64,000 nucleotides of DNA from Paragordius varius (Eukaryota > Nematomorpha). The first letter of the stretch is position 1, and every line of letters begins with the position of its first letter. The notes beneath the pieces are model-generated. The model had not been told where the DNA came from. It searched no databases and was given only the letters and a program-made list of their open reading frames with translations. The DNA lies in the NCBI GenBank assembly GCA_964247055.1, contig OZ176056.1, positions 8,928,001-8,992,000 of the forward strand, in the 5' to 3' direction. Shown here one piece after another: positions 26,741 through 38,784 of this stretch. The position numbers and the translations under genes are program-made.

Positions 26741-28770
26741 ATGAAAACACCTTTGCACACCGTTTTAAACAGTTTACAAAAAATAAATCGAAAAGATGTT
26801 GGATTGGATGATGACGAAATGAAAAGTTTGTTTAATTTAGCCAAGGATAAGAAGATTGTTAGCATGATGAATGTTCATGAGCTTTTGAATCAACATTCTC
26901 ACAATCATTTGCCTCTCAGTACAAATGCTCATACAATATTTTTATCCATATATAAATGGTTGAAGAAACAAAACAAAGGGAATTCTTTGGAAAACTTTGT
27001 TGAATTGGAAGGTGTTCTTAAAGCTCACGACAATGTGGCATCCCAAATTATTATTCATGACACGGATTCGATTACAAGTGAGGAGAGAAATAAATCAGCT
27101 AACAACATTAACTATAATAGCAAAGATGCCTTTGCTTATCAACTCAACGGTTATGAAGCTCAAAATTTAATTCCTAACAACCATTCGATTCAAAATCATT
27201 CTAGAACCAATACCATCACCACCACTAATTCCCTCTTAGATGAATATATCCCTGTTCCGGGTGCTAATGGACAAGGTGGTATAGGTTTATTGTTGCCTCC
27301 TTCTTCAAATAATAACGCTCATGCAATGTTACGACTTATTGGGATAAAACTTGTCCGAAATCAACCGCTGGGCATAACTATTCGAGAGGAAGACAATGGC
27401 GATTTCGTTGTTGCTCGAATACTCCAAGGCGGTTGTGTTGACCGTCAAGGTCTCTTACACCCCGGCGATATAATCCGTGAAATAAATGGCGTCCCTGTTC
27501 GCACCATGGAACAAATTAATCAGGCTTTGCGCACGGCTCTGTTTAATTGTAATAACCCTAACCTAAACAACAATCAAAATCGTAACAGTAATGATTATGA
27601 TAATACTCCTTGTCCAAGAGAAACGGATGACACCATGTCAAATTATAGCGCCACAACTGCTACTCAAACAGATCATCGAAGCAGTTGTAGCATAACGCTA
27701 AAAATTGTCCCCAATTATGCGGAAAAAATTGCGCCTGCCCCTGTGTACGTTAAAGCACTATATGATTATGACCCACGAAAAGATAACCTTATTCCCTCCC
27801 GGGATGCCGGTCTACGATTTCGACAAGGCGATATCCTTGAAATCGTAAACAAAGAAGATCCCAATTGGTGGCAAGCTCGTAGGATTAAAAGTTGTACCTA
27901 TCATCATGTCACTAACATGGGAACAGGCAGCCAAAACATAACAACCAAAGACACGTCAAATAATAATCATATTAACATGTCTAAGAAAAATCATAAAACG
28001 GGGTATGACTATATTTTTGTGGATAATTTAAATATTTGTATAATTTTATCAACACGCAATTTCAAAACAAATAATAATATATAATATAAATACTTTTAAA
28101 ATTAATTGTTGATTTCCCTAAAATACAGTCTTTTCTCTGAGAATTTAAAATTTTTCTCTATTATTGATGTCATTACATATTATTAAACACATCCTTAATT
28201 ACCTATATAATATCTAATTTATAAATTTTATAAAATAAAAAGAAAATTAATTTATACATAGTATTATTTGTTAATTTAGAGAGGAAACAATAAAATTTTA
28301 AATTATAAATTTAAAATTCCCTTTCTTTCATTAAAATTTATACCTACAAAACATAAAAAATCCTTGTTTAATTTGGATAGTATTTTTGACATAAACGCAT
28401 CATTTTTATTAGAACCGCCGAAAAATTATTTTAAATTGTTAAAATATTCAATGGCATGATTTAAAATTGTCATTTTAGGGTTCATGTGGGAAAAAAATTA
28501 AGATTTTAAAAAAGTATGCCTTGCCTATCTTTATAAAAATATCTGTCTTTATAATTTTTACATTTTGTAATTTTTTCCTTAGGAGTATAAACACTGGCAT
28601 GTCAGAAGATGGCATTTCAATGGGAATCGATGATACCAATTCAATTTCCACGTCTTTTGGGGGAGGAAATAGTAGTGTAGCTAGGCTTATACCATCTGCC
28701 ACGTTGGCCGAAACTCGAAGGGCCTATGCTAAACCAACCCTCGATATAATTGGTAAATATTTATATATAA

Positions 28771-28805
<35 letters not shown>

Positions 28806-31800
28806 TTTAGATAGATTTATTGGTAGATTTTATAGAATATTTTGAAAAAATGTGGGAATTTGGCAAGTTTATTTATGTAAGCTTATTTTTATAGATAAGG
28901 TTTTTATAGAAACAATGTAATATATCTGTAGAAATATGTTAGGCTAGGTTAGGTGTGCTATTAGGAAACACCCTATACTAAAGTTTTGGTAATTTATGGT
29001 TTTATTACACAAAATTAGCGCGCGCTTTCTATGATTTAAAATTTTTGATTCTCAGTTAAAAACAATGCTTTAAAAAATTTTGGTTTTGATTATTTTTGTA
29101 AGTCAACTTTTTTTCTCCAAATCTTGAGACCTAAATAAGCGCAAACTTTGTATGATTTAAAAACTATAAACATGTTATTTTATATATATATATATATATT
29201 TTAAATTTTTAATACTATGCCGATCATTTTCAATTATTAATTAACTTTTTGGTAAAATATCCGCCGAACAGAATCTATTTTTTACATTTGGAATTTTATA
29301 ACTTTATACACTCACATGTTAGTTTTCACACATATGATTTTATGATTTCAATCCATCACAGGTGATTTTCCAGATGGTCTTTTAGCGCACACAGCTGTTC
29401 CCTTGCCTGCTAGTCAGCGATTGCTGGCTTGTGGAGCTGTAGTGACGCGGACACAGGCCCGCAAAGATTATCGCGTGGGCGAGAAAAACGCCATCTTCGA
29501 TGAATGTGACGTCAAGGCTTACCTCGAGGTTAGTCGCATGCCTCCTTTTCAACGCAAATGTCTCGTGCTGATTGGCCCACGGGGTGTGGGAAAAGCATGC
29601 TTAAAACATATGTTGGTTGCCCATAGCAACCATGTGGCGGCCAGCTGGTCGAATGGAATCAATAGGGGTAAATGGTTCTGAATGTATTAATGAGTTTCAT
29701 ATACATATAGAGATACTATTTTTGATAAAAATATATTATATGTTTAGATTTTTAGAGTTAAGATTTTATTAGGGGCATTTGATTTTTATTTTTTTCCAAA
29801 ATCATTGGTTGAAAATTTAGAGCCAAACTATAATAGTGTAACACTTTCGGACCTATATCGTTTGAAAGTTTTTTTTAAGTTAGAATTAACTTAATATTAT
29901 TAAAAATATCCAAAAAATTAAATAAGCGATTAAGGTTATTACTTTATCTTTGAACCCTAATTATCTTAGCCAATATTGTATAAAATTTTGTAAATAAGCA
30001 GCATTATGTGGACAGTAAAATGATCCTTTTGTAGGGACAGTTTTGATTTTGAATTTATCTATCTTTACTCTTTTCCTCCAGTATTTTGGCAATCGATATC
30101 ATGGTTTAAAGTTAAAAGAGGAAACAATACACTACAGTAAAAACTGAAATTATATACGGACAAAACGTAAAAATATAAAGACAAATATTTTTTTCTAAAA
30201 GACAATTATACTGTTTGAATCTTAATTATTATATATATAACTCATTATTTTTAACTGGAAAGTAGGAAATTGATTATCGGTACAATCAATTATATATTTT
30301 ATTATTGTAGTTATTATATATTGTATATAAGAAAAATTAAGGTTTGAAAAAGTATGGTTTTCTTTTGATATTTATCCTTATATTTTTACGTTTTTGACCG
30401 TATAATTTCAATTTTGACTACTTAAATGCGTCATTTAGGGTAGTCTCTTGTTTCCACGTGTTTTAAACAGTCATTTTATGTATATATAGAAGAAAACAAT
30501 AGTACGACGACGACCCTATTTGGAAGTGCCATACCTCATACTTCACGAGCACCGAGACCAGGTGAAATCCATGGGCAGAGTTATCATTTCGTTACGGATC
30601 GCGGTCAAATGGAGGCTGATATAGCTCAAGGTGACACATACCTCGAACATGGCACTTTCAATGAACACTTGTATGGCACACGGTTTGATTCAATCCACGC
30701 CGTTATTAATGAAAAGAAAATGTGTATTATAACTTGTTCGGAGGGAACGATAGCTCAAGCCTTATGTAACCCTGTTTATACGCCCTACGTCGTTTTCATC
30801 GCCGCTCCGCCCATCGATAAATTCCGGGGTTTATGGCGTACCATAAGTACGCACACTTATCCTTTTCGCACAAATACTCGTTCTAGTGGTCAAGGTAAAG
30901 GTAAAGATACTATAAGTAATTGATTTTATGATTTGGTTGAATTAGATTGAATTTGAGTTATTGATTGATTGAAATTTTGGTTTATTTGATTGGAAGAGTT
31001 AGGGCTTTTTTGCTTAAAATTTGATATTTGTAAATTTTTTTTTACAATTATAAAGATGATTAAATGATGTAACCCACTGCAAGCTCCTTTTATATGGTAA
31101 TGATCGGTTATAATTGGCATTTTGTATTTTCAATAAATTTGATTTTTGGTATCTAAAGACGCTTAAATGCTATATTACACAAGGATAGCGTGTAATAGAG
31201 CTTAAAAAAATTTGAATATACGGCGTAAATAAATTCATTTGCATTATTTCAAACAATAATATGTTGTTAAAGTAACATGATGTCATGGTCTTTTTATCCA
31301 AAAAATATTTGCCATACTTTTTTTGGCTTTTTGTTTTGTCTTAAAAGGATTGCAAATTTAAAAATTTAAATTTTTAGATCGAAATAGCGACACCTCATCA
31401 GATAGCAACAGCGATAGCGATACAGAAAGTGAGGATATTTTAACATCAGAAGAGACCTCTGGAGATGATTTGAAATATGAAAAAAAGAAAAAAATCAAAC
31501 AAAAGCAAAATCAAAATCAAAATGGAAAAAATGAATCGCCTTCAAGTTCGCATGGTGAGAATAGTGGAGGGAGTTATGATTTAAATGGTAATTTTTAAGC
31601 AAATATTGATGATTTATTTTAAAAACCTAAAAAATGTTGTTTAAAAATGGCGTTATCTTTTATATAAAAGTTATGAAAGCACTAATAATTTCCCTGCTAA
31701 AACAAAGCTCCAAAATAGGTGGCTCAAATAAAAACGTATTATATCTTAATCTGAAATAAAAAATATTTTTTTCATAAAAATTATATATAATCTGTATTTG

Positions 31801-32415
31801 AGATATTAATATTATATAATACAAATTTTTATACCAAAGACTTACACGATTTGCGTTTTGAAATTTTTTAATCTGTAGAAATTTAACTTTAATTAATAAA
31901 ACCATATTTTGTGCGGGTTTTTCATAAATTTAAATTGATTTTTATTCAAGAATATAACACTTTTTGCTATTAAATTTATCGAAAATTTAGGTTAAAAAAT
32001 AGTTTTTACAAATGGTATTTTTACATTATTCCATATATTAGCGGAAAAATCATGGAAAAACGGACATCCTCCAGCTAATATACCCCTATCGAGTAGGCTT
32101 AATTCCATGGCTATTTCATCTGCAAATTCAAATCTTTTCTCAAATAATAACCACCATCATACTGCCACTAAAAAGGAACATAAAATTTCAAAAAAATTGC
32201 CCCCTGCCCTTTTATTAAGTCCCCTAAGGAATCCTGGCGATATTGATTCACATGAAATATTTGAGGAGAGTTGTCAACTTAAACGACAATACAGTCATTT
32301 GTTTGACCTTTCCATAGTTAATACAAATATTATGGACACATACGCGCTCATTATTGAACACGTTGAAAAACTAAGGACTGAAACTCAATGGGTTCCTACA
32401 GATTGGATCTTTTAG
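26741..32415 (+). CDS. MPP2/MPP6 (Varicose)-type MAGUK scaffold
   Basis: Membrane-associated guanylate-kinase-like scaffold of the p55 family, expected at cell junctions. Exons are 26741-28002, 28583-28752, 29362-29667, 30493-30894 (or from 30490), 31378-31587 and 32042-32415, giving 907 codons with consistent phases. Order: an L27-like region (residues ~1-110, ending LKAHDNVASQ as in MPP2/6), PDZ (~195-265, VVARILQGG.VDRQGLLHPGDII), SH3 (ALYDYDP..., EDPNWWQAR, ARLIPS), and a guanylate-kinase-like domain with P-loop GPRGVGKACLK, EADIAQGDTYLEHGTF, LYGTRFDSI and C-terminus TETQWVPTDWIF. Oddities: an Asn/Ser-rich insert of about 60 residues inside the PDZ, and a whole exon 5 of Ser/Asp/Lys-rich low complexity inserted in the kinase-like domain. 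Exons 3-4 are markedly richer in G+C than the rest. It is single copy, between the palindrome arms. Confidence 0.9.
28771..28802. repeat. (AT)n microsatellite in MAGUK intron 2
   Basis: An uninterrupted run of about 16 AT units shortly after the exon 2 donor. A shorter AT run lies at about 29176-29200 in the same intron. Confidence 0.8.
30133..30420. mobile_element. family-A MITE in MAGUK intron 3
   Basis: It begins ACAGTAAAAACTGAAATTAT and ends GTATAATTTCAATTTTGACTA, with GGACAAAACGTAAAAATATA just inside the left end and its inverse at the right. The centre has the family hallmark AAAAAGTATGGTTTTC. It is non-coding. Confidence 0.6.
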
Positions 32416-33279
32416 ATTTACTTTTGTTTTAATTTTGATTGATTTTACAATATGAGTTTGCGTTTTAAACATTATTTAATAGGTCCACAAATATATTTTT
32501 TATATATTATCTACCAATTTTCTGTCAAAAGCAACATTTGTTAAGCAAACGAAACATTTAGTTAAGGTTGAAAAAATGTTGAGTTAGCCTGAATAAATGT
32601 TGCTTTTAGATGAAATTGCTCTTGACTGAAAAATGATCTATAATAGGTATGTGAGAAAACTATTTTCAGTATATTAATTTAGAATAGTTTGTTTAAAATG
32701 TGAATTTTTCTTTATCTATTTTATATACTCATTTTAATTTATTGTTAGATATACATAATTAAATAATCAAATCTCTTTAAAATAATCGGATTCCAAAAGC
32801 GTAGTGATTCATTTTTCATTGCATTTAAGTTAAACTAGCCATTTATCATTTTTTTATTTTTTTATGTTTTTATAATTTTTGTCCATGCATCATTTATTCC
32901 ATGGAATATGTGATCTAATTCAATCAAATTCTTATCAAAATTTTTATTCACCATATTTCTGCATTCTTAGATAAAAATATTTTGATTAATATTTTTACTA
33001 CTAAAATATCGTTTTTTAAAACCTACTTATCATTTGTATTTATCTCAGATAACCAGGCCATATCAACTCACAACAATATTTATTTTTATAAAGCATTTTT
33101 TTCATATTTCTTATTTATTTAAATTTTTATCAAATAATATCTTTATATATTTTTATATGTGTGATTTTTAGGCTACATTTTATAGACCAATATAATAAAT
33201 ATTTTTTTCGTATTGATTGAATATTAAGCAATGACTTTCAATATTCAATAAAAAGTTTGTTAACATTTGTTGTATACTT
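32416..33279. other. intergenic DNA between MAGUK and chitin-binding gene
   Basis: A+T-rich sequence without a supportable frame or recognisable repeat. It separates the convergent MAGUK (+) and chitin-binding (-) genes together with the MITE that follows. Confidence 0.5.
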
Positions 33280-33555
33280 ACAGTAAAAATTATGCGGACA
33301 ATATGTAAAAATAAAAACAATTTTTTTTCCTAGAGACACCTTACCTTTTTAAATTTTAATTTATTCTATAAAAAAAATTTAATAACAATCGTAAAATACA
33401 CAATTAATTGTGTTACTAATTGATATTTCTTATGTTATACTTTGTAGTTTAAAACAAAGAGTTATATCTAAAAATATTAAATTTAAAAAAGTATAGTTGT
33501 CTTTTTGTCCTTACTTGTTCAAGTTTTGTCCGTATAATTTCAATTTTTACTGTAA
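33280..33555. mobile_element. family-A MITE near the chitin-binding gene
   Basis: The ends are ACAGTAAAAATTATGCGGAC and the inverse TTTTGTCCGTATAATTTCAATT...TTTACTGT, next to TA. It lies 3' of the chitin-binding gene. Confidence 0.6.
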
Positions 33556-33766
33556 ATTTAAAAGGCATCCGTATATAGATTGAAATGATTGATTGTAGAT
33601 GTATTATCCAGAGTATAAAAGTTTTACAACAAAAATATTATCAATAATCCACTAAAATTTATTATTAAATTATTATAATTATCTCAAACATTAAGTCAAA
33701 TTGAGAATAACAAAGATATATCTAAAATTTTGTAAAATAATTTCTATAAACCAAAAATGTTTATAT

Positions 33767-36700
33767 TTAATTGTAAATTATCTTATTATCGGGGTTAGAG
33801 TTATGATTAGTATTGCCATGTTTTAAGGTATATCTTTCAATTGCAGCTTTAAGATCATCGATTAGCCTTTGCTTTCCTGTGCAAACCCCAAGGAATGGAT
33901 TAAACCAAAGGGTGGGTGGACACGCTTTTATAGTATAAGAACCAGACTCCTGACATAAAACATACTTTGTCAAATCCGAGGGGAAAATATTAACGTATCG
34001 ATTGCGTTTTAAAGCACTTTCTGGACAATCTTTTTTATGAGTGAATAAAAATTGAAATTATACGGAAGGACAAATGGTAAAAATATAAAGACAAATATTT
34101 TTTCTTAAATAAAACCATCATACTTTTTTAATCTTGATTTATTTCATTATAACAAATTGTTTTAAACTCCAAAGTATAGAAGAGAGATGTATATATTAGT
34201 AACATAATCAATGATTGTATAATGTTTATAATAGAATAAATTAAGGTTTTAAAAAGTATGGTTGTCTTTTGAAAAAAATACTATCCTTATATTTTTACGT
34301 TTTAATTTCAATTATTACTGTAAAAATTAATAATGATTGTATTTTTTTGTTTGGAAGATGTACCAAGGACATTAAAAATATACAAAGGCAAAATGGAAAA
34401 CTTAAAGATAAATATTTTTATTAACGACAACCATATATTTTAAATCATGATATTTAAAATATTGCTTATGGAGTAAAGATGTAAATGTGTTGTAAACCAA
34501 ATTATATATTTTAATTGCAATAATTTATACTATATCAACCAATATCATAAAAAAGTATGGCTGTATTTACAAAAATATGTTTTTAGTTTTAACGTTTTGA
34601 TTTTTACTATATATCATTTAAACTTCAAATTCACCTGTAAACAATTCAAATATACCCTGAAATAAATCAAGTTTTTTTAAAATTAAAATTTTGCTATATT
34701 TTTTATATTTTAGAGGTTTTTGTTTAAAATTGAAATAATACTGAAAAAATAAAAAATTAAGTCATAAATATATATTTTATCCCGAAAACACAATTTATTT
34801 TTAGAGTGAATTTGAATTGTTAAGGTTTAGATTGTAAATAATATACATACATAAGGTGACCAAAATAAAAAAAATTTTTTATTAAATACATTTAAATTTT
34901 TTATAATAAATTAATTTTTATCCGTTTAAAATCATTAATGATCTTTAAAATCTATATGAGTACAAAAAGAGGTCGTAAACGATGAATTAATGAAAGATTT
35001 TTTTTTATCAAAAAAAAAAAAACAAAGAATGAATCATTTGTTAAATGTTTATTATGCGAGGGGGGAATTCACCCTAGTACATGGCGGAAAGCATGATATA
35101 ACAAAGCATATGGAAACACAGAAACATAAAAAATGTTTAGATATGGCGGCATCATCTTACAAAATAAGCGATTTTTTTTCGAAAAACCGCTTATGGAGAG
35201 GAAGAAAAGAATTTGGCACTAGCTGAAGGCGTTTTATTTTTCTCGCCGTTAATCACAATCATTCCTTTAGATCTATGGATGGTACTTCAAAGGTTATTAT
35301 TCGTACCATTTAATAAAAAATTTCCATGTGCCCGTACAAAAGCTGAAGCCATTGTGTGCAATGTCCTTTCGCCACATGCATTTTCTGAAACACAAAAAGA
35401 TTTGCTGAAAATTAATTTCATATCGCTATACTCTTATGCATCAAATCATAAAAAAACAATTATTTCCCACTTTAATGAGATATTTTGATCCAGAAACTGG
35501 AGTAATTGAAATATTAGATTTTATATCGCTTCCCGGTGTAAATTCAGATATTATTTTTACTTCAATTAAGAATATTCTAGAAAAAAAATAAAATAAAAAC
35601 AAAATCATAGCATGTTGCGCTGACAACACCAATACGAACTTCGGTGGAAAAGCAAGGAGGGGAACAAAAATATTTTTCATAAATTAGCAGATAATCTTAA
35701 AACATCATTACAACATATTCAAACAGCTGCTGATTTGTTACCTCTAGATGTGGAAAATGTAGTCGTTAAAATTTATCTATTTTTGAATATGTAAAATTCG
35801 CACTATCTTTACCTCGAACCAACGCTGCTACTGAGCGCGTTTTTTCCACAATAAATCAGGTGTGGACATCGGAAAAATCAAATATAAATGTTAAAATTTT
35901 AATGGCCATTTTATCTGTCAAATATAATTAGACAAATTGTGAAGACTTTTAAAAATGATGATCTGGTAAAACGCATTCATCAAATAAATAATATACCAAA
36001 GAATAAAATAAATTTTTATATTTATAATATACTAGCGTAAATCTCGCGCTGCTACTTAGCCCGAGGAAGTCCTTCGGACTTCTGGGGGGGTGGGGGCATA
36101 TTTGAAAAAAGGGATCAATAAAATGATCCATATATGTGGATTATATCGAAACATCATTTAATAGCGATATCTCATAGGATTTTCAAAACGGTGCTGATAC
36201 TAATATATTGTTTACTGGTGTAAAGGCCACAAATTGACGGCTAACGAAAAAAACCGCTTTACTATAATTAGCTTTTTATGGGTAATATTTAAAGCCATTA
36301 TTGATCTCATATGGCTTCTTTTTGAAAATTAGCACCAAATCCACGCCATTTTTGTATGACATCTCAGTTTTAAACCGGTACACCCCTACCCATAGGCCTA
36401 TATGGAAAAAGCACTAGGTTAAATTTTTTGCCTTTATAGGGAAATATTTGGAATTATCTTTGAGACCATCGTTTCATGGGTTATTCGAAAACATACCTCA
36501 ACACTAAATGTTATATGATGGCGTATTTTTAGGGCATAAAGGCCTTAAATTAACAGCTAATAAAAAAAGGCCTGACCTTAATTTTCACCTAGTTACGGAT
36601 AATATATCAGACCCTTATTAAACTTATATGGCCTAATAATTTCTGAAAATTGTCTTCTAAACAACGCAATTTTGATATGGTGGCCCAGTTGTAGGCGGGT

Positions 36701-38025
36701 AGCTCCCTAGCTGGTGGCTGATACAAAAAAGCGCTTGAATCAAAATTTTGCCTTTTTACGGAGTATACCTGGAATTATAATTGATTCCATATAGTTTTTG
36801 GAAAATTGCCCCAGAACTAGAAATTCATTCTATGGTGGCGCATTTAGGGCGTGAAGGGCTTAATTAATGTCAACTGCACAATCGAAATTCTTGCCTTGTT
36901 ACGGGTAATATTTTAAGCAGCTATTGAACTTATCTGGCATGAAATGTTATAGCCCCAAAGGTACGCTAATATGACAGGGTTTTTAGCGGATATCTCCTTA
37001 CCCACAGCCAATATAAAAGAAGAGCACGACTAAAATTTTTGAATTTTAACAGGGATACCTGGAATATTTATAATTTTTACGGTCTCATACCTTGGGCGAA
37101 AAATAGATTCAAAAAATTATTTTTGTGGATGCTTTTTGAAATAAATGGCATTTTACGGGGGGAGCGGATAAAAAGAGGGCCTTAATTAAAAAAGTGAACC
37201 GAATATGTTCGGCACAATCGAAAACAGGAAAAAAATCATATTTGAAATCGAATGGTTCAACACGTTTCCGGAAAATTGTCTCGAAGACACAATTTTTGTG
37301 GACTTATATTTTAAAAAAAGCGTTTTTTACACGGGGTGGGCCCGAACTGGGGACCTAATTCAAAAAAGGGCGTAGTTATTGTCGGGGTTTTCCATCCCAA
37401 AGCCACCACTTTCCATTTTTATTAATATATAAATTTGTGTTAAAAATAAATAAATATTACAATAAATTTTTTATAAAAATTTTTGGTTGACCCCCCATGC
37501 TCCCCCTTTCTTAAATTTATCCCGCTTTTTCCTTCAAAAAATCTGGTCACCCTATATATAAAGTAAATATGGAAATTATACTAACAAAACGTTAAAATAT
37601 AAGGACAAATATGTTTTTCTAAAATACAACCATGCTTAAATCATGATTTATTTCAATATAACTCATTGTTTAAATGGCTAAGTGTGAAATAGAGATATAT
37701 AAAACTAACACAGCCACTATGTTTTACAATCGTAACTAAGGCTTATATGAGAAAGATTAAGGTGTTAAAAAGTATGGTTGTCTTTTTAATAAAATTATTT
37801 TTCTTTATATTTTTACGTTTTATCCGTATAATTTCATACTGTATATATATAGTAAAATTTTGATAAAAAATGCTTACATTTGCTAAAATCTGTCGTTTGA
37901 TAAGGAATTTCATAGAATATGGTTGATGGGCCATTTTCTTGACATATAACGAATCCTAAGGAAAAAATAGCAAACAAGAAAAGCATTTTTATGATGGAAT
38001 TTCGTTTCAACAATATATTCTTCAT
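33767..38025 (-). CDS. secreted single-domain chitin-binding (peritrophin-A, CBM14) protein
   Basis: A two-exon gene: exon 1 37878-38025, exon 2 33767-34029, joined in phase 1 (AAA-T / AT-TGT), 136 codons. Exon 1 encodes a signal peptide (hydrophobic LFLFAIFSLGFVIC after Lys-rich residues). ATG at 38025 is the first, and ATG at 37986 is an alternative that leaves the hydrophobic core intact. Exon 2 holds a CBM14-like pattern: CPES, then YVLCQESGSYTIKACPP, then TLWFNPFLGVC, with the aromatic Trp-Phe-Asn before the last Cys typical of peritrophin-A domains. A short Lys/Asn-rich tail follows. Such proteins bind chitin in cuticle, egg shell or gut lining. The 3.8 kb intron contains a hAT transposon, a Helitron-like element and MITEs. 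The exon junction is inferred from frame and GT-AG borders. Confidence 0.72.
34041..34606. mobile_element. two adjacent family-A MITEs
   Basis: One copy runs about 34041-34322 (AAAAATTGAAATTATACGGA ... TTTCAATTATTACTGTA). A second, more diverged copy follows at about 34321-34606, apparently sharing the ACTGTA border (motifs CGACAACCATATATTTTAAA and AAAAAGTATGGCTGT). They form an end-to-end pair inside the chitin-binding gene's intron. Confidence 0.5.
34608..34850. mobile_element. family-B MITE in the chitin-binding gene intron
   Basis: The left end carries AAACTTCAAATTCACCTG and further TTCAAAT units. The right end carries the inverse, AGTGAATTTGAATTGTTA, then a GTAAATAATATA border. It directly precedes the hAT left end. 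Confidence 0.45.
36032..37435 (-). mobile_element. Helitron-like non-autonomous element nested in the hAT
   Basis: Read on the minus strand, the element ends AGTCCGAAGGACTTC, then a degenerate GCTAAGTAGCAGC hairpin, about 12 bases, and CTAG followed by T, which is the Helitron 3' pattern. The same terminus, better preserved, is at 60300-60371. The body is a degenerate tandem array (see repeat entry) with no Rep/helicase frame. Its 5' border is uncertain (about 37.43 kb), and no clear TC start was found. The minus frame at 35949-36131 is antisense noise across the terminus. Confidence 0.5.
36245..37395. repeat. degenerate tandem array, unit about 135-200 bases, inside the Helitron-like element
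   Basis: About seven diverged units start near 36246, 36406, 36566, 36725, 36880, 37017 and 37170. Each opens with an A-rich motif (AAAAAAGGGC or AAAAGCAC), continues with AAAATTTTTGCCTTT and a TACGGGTATACCTGGAATTA-like stretch, then TTGA..CATATGG, GAAAATTGCCCC and an ACGCAATTTT..TATGGTGGC tail. Unit identity is modest, but the order of motifs repeats throughout. Parts of it also occur in the right-arm copy. Confidence 0.55.
37558..37852. mobile_element. family-A MITE directly beside the hAT right end
   Basis: The ends carry GTAAATATGGAAATTATACT and the inverse TCCGTATAATTTCATACTGTA, with AACAAAACGTTAAAATATAA inside. It lies between the hAT right end and exon 1 of the chitin-binding gene. 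Confidence 0.55.
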
Positions 38026-38780
38026 TTTTATTAAACGATATTATCCTTATGTTTATGAAAAAAAGTTTACAAGTACTTTACAATAGTAAGCATAACCAAT
38101 TTTATAGTTTTGTAAACACTTAAATTAACCATTAACCAATTAACTATTTTTATGTATTTGTTCATTTTATATAGAAGTTCTTCCATTAAAATGTTGTCTT
38201 TCCTGTATAATTATTTAATTATTGGAAAATTGGCATTTGAAATGTATGTTGAATTCCGGATTAAGTTTATCGGTTGTTGTGTTCACAAATAATTTGGTAT
38301 TATTTTTAAAATATCAGATATTTTAATTACATTTTAAAAAAGTGGTAGGATTGAGTCAATAGATATATTAATATATAAATTAAACGTTTTTAATATATAC
38401 TTAAATTTGAAGAATTGAGATATTTTAATAAAGAGTAATGGGGAAAAGGATTAAATTGTTTATTCTTATTAAATCGTAAAATATTTTTAAGTAAGGAAGT
38501 TAAAATTTTAAATAAAACCATTTGATATCCTCAACACTTGTGATTAATAAAAACTTTTTAAAACAAAAACTCACTTTTTTCAAATTTCGGTTATGACATG
38601 TTTGATATTTTAACATTCAATGATCATACAAATATAGTTCTGCTTTATATGACCGTATAAGAACGATACTAACTCTACCTGTTAACATATTAACTCAATT
38701 AAATATTAGACAGCTAATGTGACATACATAGAGGGGGACAGAATATTAATCTTTTTATATGGGCCTTTTCCCCTAAATTG
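38026..38780. other. upstream DNA of the chitin-binding gene
   Basis: A+T-rich, no supportable gene or clear repeat. It should contain the promoter of the chitin-binding gene (minus strand), but no motif stands out. Confidence 0.4.
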
Positions 38781-38784
38781 CGTA

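Larger units (their letters stand above)
34854..37553 (+). mobile_element. hAT transposon remnant with BED finger and C-terminal dimerisation domain
   Basis: The termini are AGGTGACCA on the left and TGGTCACCCT on the right, the short inverted ends of hAT elements of the ZBED group, flanked by similar 8-mers (CATACATA/TATATATA). The plus-strand frame at 34990 encodes a BED-like start with FTLVHGGKHDITKHMETQKH. About 35300-35400 encodes CARTKAEAIVCNVLSPHAF. About 35795-35930 encodes the hAT dimerisation signature SLPRTNAATERVF.INQVWT. The transposase is broken by several frame changes between these pieces, so the element is inactive. A Helitron-like element has inserted into its 3' part. Confidence 0.75.

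Noticed and set aside
26741-28084. MAGUK exon 1 as a complete short L27-PDZ-SH3 protein ending at 28084
   Set aside because: The last 27 codons are low complexity, and a phase-2 donor at 28003 joins to exons that complete the SH3 and the kinase-like domain.
35441-36131. Minus-strand frames at 35441-35680 and 35949-36131
   Set aside because: They are antisense to the hAT transposase remnant and across the Helitron-like terminus. No coding signal.
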